NCBI RefSeq assembly: GCF_050596425.1
Contig: NZ_CP192292.1
Coordinates: forward strand, 4,588,001-4,652,000
Length of the DNA: 64,000 nucleotides
From: G963665925 sp050596425
GTDB lineage: Bacteria > Bacillota > Clostridia > Peptostreptococcales > Acidaminobacteraceae
Reading direction: 5' to 3'
Part shown: one piece after another, positions 61,763-64,000 of the stretch
How positions within the stretch are numbered: position 1 is the first letter of the stretch
Layout of the letters: each line of letters starts with the position of its first letter
Notes under the pieces: generated by a model
Database searches by the model: none
The model's input: the letters and a program-made list of their open reading frames with translations, nothing else
What the model was told of the DNA's origin: nothing
Program-made: the position numbers and the translations under genes

Positions 61763-63967
61763 TTAATCCTTAAAGGTGTCAATTGGTCTTTCTAGAAGTG
61801 TACGCAGTGCCTCTACCCGGTCGGCCGATCCTCCCTGTTCCTTATAAAACCATAAAACTTTTGTCATAGGCATGCCCACCAATATACCGTAGTGCGTAGA
61901 ATACTCATCCATCTCCATGGTCCTCAGCAAGTCCTGGGCGTGGTCTCGGGTCCTGTCATCATGAAGCCAGTCGCTAAGGGTATCGCTCATGTCTGGTTTT
62001 CTTGTAAATGCTGGGTGTCCCACTACACAAACCCTTTGTTCCAGACGGATATCCCTTGATGATGCTCCGATACGTATAATGAACTCACCGGATTCAACGG
62101 CAAGGGTCTTTAAATTGTCACTGTAATAAGAAAAGGCTGTCTCATCCAGATCCATTTGAACGCGTTTTTTCTCGCCGCTTTTCAGATGCACTTTGGTGAA
62201 CCCCTTTAATTCATTTTCAGGCCTAACAGCGCTCGAAGTGACATCATGAACATAGAGCTGAACCACTTCCATGGCCTCTCTAGTTCCAGTGTTTTTTATA
62301 GTAAGAGCAAGGGTCATATTTTCAAGATCCACCTTCAAATTAGAGTATGCAAAGGTCGTATAGCTTAGACCATGTCCAAAGGGATACTGGACCGGCAACT
62401 TTCTGGTGTCATAATGCCTGTAACCAACAAAAATGCCTTCTGAATACGTCACATGGTCTTTGCCTCCTGGAAAATCACAATAACTTGGGTTGTGTTCCAG
62501 GCGGAATGGAAATGTCTCTGAAAGCTTTCCAGAAGGACTCACAGCACCAAATAAAATCCTTGCAAGGGCTTTTCCCCCACCCTGGCCTGGCAACCAGGAG
62601 AGGAGAATTGATCTTGAAAGCCCCTCAAAATCTCTTGTTTCAATTGCAGAACCGCAGTTTAAGACCACAAGGATATTGGGATTGATCTGAGCAAGTTTAT
62701 TGAGAAGGGTCTGATGGTCCCTCGGAATTTTCATATTAGGACGGTCAAAGCCTTCAGATTCCAGTTTTGAAGTTGTGCCTGTAAAAAAGACAAGTTTATC
62801 GGAAGTCTTGGCTAGGTCAAGTGCTTCTCGGGTCAGCCTTTCACTTGTATTGTCTCTTTCATAGCCCCTAGCAAACTGAACCTTTGAAAGCTTCATTATT
62901 TCATCAAGAGGCGTCTCCATCTTTTGAGGATTCATATGAGAACTGCCTCCCCCCTGAAAACGTGGCACAGATGCAAACTCACCTATCACCCCTATACGGT
63001 CGTCTTTTTGAAGGGGCAAGATGCCATCATTTTTAAGGAGGACAGCCGACTCTTCTGCCAACTTGACCGCTATCTCATGATGCTTATCCCAGTCTACATG
63101 AACTTCTTTTTTATTTTCTACCGCTTTTATTATTAAGTTTAAAACCCGCTTGGCGTGCTTGTTTACTATTTCTTCACTTAAAAGCCCTGACTGCACAGCT
63201 TCAATGACCTCATGGTCTTTTGTCCCCGGCCCAGGCATCTCAAGATCCAGACCATTTTTAACCGTCTCCACCTTGTTTGATACGGCTGTCCAGTCTGACA
63301 TAATAAGCCCTTGGTAACCATAGCTGTCCCGGAGTATGGTCTCAAGCAAGTGTTCACTCTCACAGGCAAAAGGTCCATTCACCCGGTTATAAGCCCCCAT
63401 CATGGTCCACGGATTTGCGTCTTCAATAGCCATTTTAAATGGTGCCAAATAAATTTCATGGAAGGTTCTATCGTCAATGACTGCATTAATCATAAACCGC
63501 CTGGTTTCTTGTTCATTGCCTGCAAAATGTTTAAGACATGCCCCAACACCCTGGGACTGGATACCACTTACGAAGGCAGATGCCATTTTGCCTGACAAGT
63601 ATGGGTCTTCTGAGTAGTATTCAAAATTGCGTCCACCTAGGGGCGATCTCTTACCATTTACACCAGGGCCTAAAAGAACTGAAACACCATAATGCTGGCA
63701 CTCCACACCGACCATTTCAGCCGCTTGCCTAACCAGGTCAGTATTCCAAGTTGCGGCCATAGCCGCTTCCACAGGCAGGACCGTTGCTGGCTTTGTCTTG
63801 CTTGGGTCCAGACCCTCTGAAAGCCTTAGACCATGGGGACCATCTGTAACAAGAATTTCCGGCACACCTAGCCTTTCTACACCATTAAGGCGCCATGATG
63901 ACTTTCCGCATAGGAGTTTCACCTTTTCCTCAAGTGTCATTTGATCCAGTACATTTTCAACATTCAT
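61763..63967 (-). CDS. GH3 beta-glucosidase / beta-xylosidase
   Basis: 734 residues with the full GH3 layout: N-terminal TIM barrel (KHFAGNEQETRR, nucleophile Asp in GLIMSDWTAVS), alpha/beta sandwich domain (ESAVLLKNDGILPL, LLSWLPGQGGG, GKLSETFP), and C-terminal fibronectin III-like domain (NTGTREAMEVVQLYV). No signal peptide, so it acts in the cytosol on imported oligosaccharides. ATG 63967 follows GGGGAGGTTAGAAT. The window ends 33 bp upstream, so its promoter is not in view. Confidence 0.93.
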   Translation of the reverse strand: MNVENVLDQMTLEEKVKLLCGKSSWRLNGVERLGVPEILVTDGPHGLRLSEGLDPSKTKPATVLPVEAAMAATWNTDLVRQAAEMVGVECQHYGVSVLLGPGVNGKRSPLGGRNFEYYSEDPYLSGKMASAFVSGIQSQGVGACLKHFAGNEQETRRFMINAVIDDRTFHEIYLAPFKMAIEDANPWTMMGAYNRVNGPFACESEHLLETILRDSYGYQGLIMSDWTAVSNKVETVKNGLDLEMPGPGTKDHEVIEAVQSGLLSEEIVNKHAKRVLNLIIKAVENKKEVHVDWDKHHEIAVKLAEESAVLLKNDGILPLQKDDRIGVIGEFASVPRFQGGGSSHMNPQKMETPLDEIMKLSKVQFARGYERDNTSERLTREALDLAKTSDKLVFFTGTTSKLESEGFDRPNMKIPRDHQTLLNKLAQINPNILVVLNCGSAIETRDFEGLSRSILLSWLPGQGGGKALARILFGAVSPSGKLSETFPFRLEHNPSYCDFPGGKDHVTYSEGIFVGYRHYDTRKLPVQYPFGHGLSYTTFAYSNLKVDLENMTLALTIKNTGTREAMEVVQLYVHDVTSSAVRPENELKGFTKVHLKSGEKKRVQMDLDETAFSYYSDNLKTLAVESGEFIIRIGASSRDIRLEQRVCVVGHPAFTRKPDMSDTLSDWLHDDRTRDHAQDLLRTMEMDEYSTHYGILVGMPMTKVLWFYKEQGGSADRVEALRTLLERPIDTFKD

Positions 63968-64000
63968 ATTCTAACCTCCCCGCTTTGCCCAGTCTTGTCT

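Overview
The window looks like a piece of chromosome from a low-GC, Gram-positive anaerobe of the class Clostridia. The evidence is strong GGAGG-type ribosome binding sites before almost every gene, S-layer-homology (SLH) anchoring, lipoproteins in place of periplasmic proteins, an ECF transporter, PadR, MocR and LytTR regulators, and many short-stem terminators with T-tracts. No rRNA, tRNA, phage, transposase or CRISPR array was seen. A Fusibacter- or Acidaminobacter-like host is possible, but this was not tested.

Layout. 1-6.6 kb: a four-gene ABC uptake operon (DUF3798 lipoprotein, RbsA-type double ATPase, two permeases). 6.6-9 kb: an AraC regulator divergent from an iron-type alcohol dehydrogenase. 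9.2-21.4 kb: a large TPR protein, an unrecognised soluble protein with a MotA-like stretch, a serine hydrolase with a divergent PadR regulator and a double operator, a Tet(M)-type ribosomal protection GTPase behind a possible leader ORF, an M29 aminopeptidase with a long N-terminal extension, and a Na+-dependent transporter. 21.9-28.6 kb: an EAL phosphodiesterase, a sensor diguanylate cyclase, and a small-gene cluster with an MBL hydrolase and a phosphodiester glycosidase. 28.8-30.2 kb: a MATE exporter.

30.3-43.7 kb is the most interesting part. It holds two consecutive operons, each behind its own cobalamin riboswitch and terminator. The first is an ordinary BtuFCD-type importer. The second encodes an ECF transporter (S, fused AA', T) together with four exported proteins. 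These carry DUF4430 (the transcobalamin C-terminal fold), alpha/alpha-barrel repeats, an SLH wall anchor and a lipid anchor. I read it as a surface-to-membrane corrinoid relay built from transcobalamin-like parts. Its first gene is interrupted by a single-base frameshift.

43.8-64 kb: a LytTR/DUF3021 pair, a polar amino-acid ABC importer, a LysE exporter with a MocR regulator, GH42, GH114-like and GH3 glycosidases, a highly charged exported protein, peptidase T, a D-cysteine desulfhydrase-like enzyme, an ABC-F ATPase, and a CarH-like B12-binding sensor translationally coupled to a PAS-SpoIIE phosphatase. Cobalamin therefore appears three times in the window, twice as uptake and once as a sensor.

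A separate find is a family of five 116-119 bp nested-palindrome elements (831, 47401, 50112, 59311, 61423). All five lie 5' of a gene in the same orientation relative to it, and several paired bases change together between copies.
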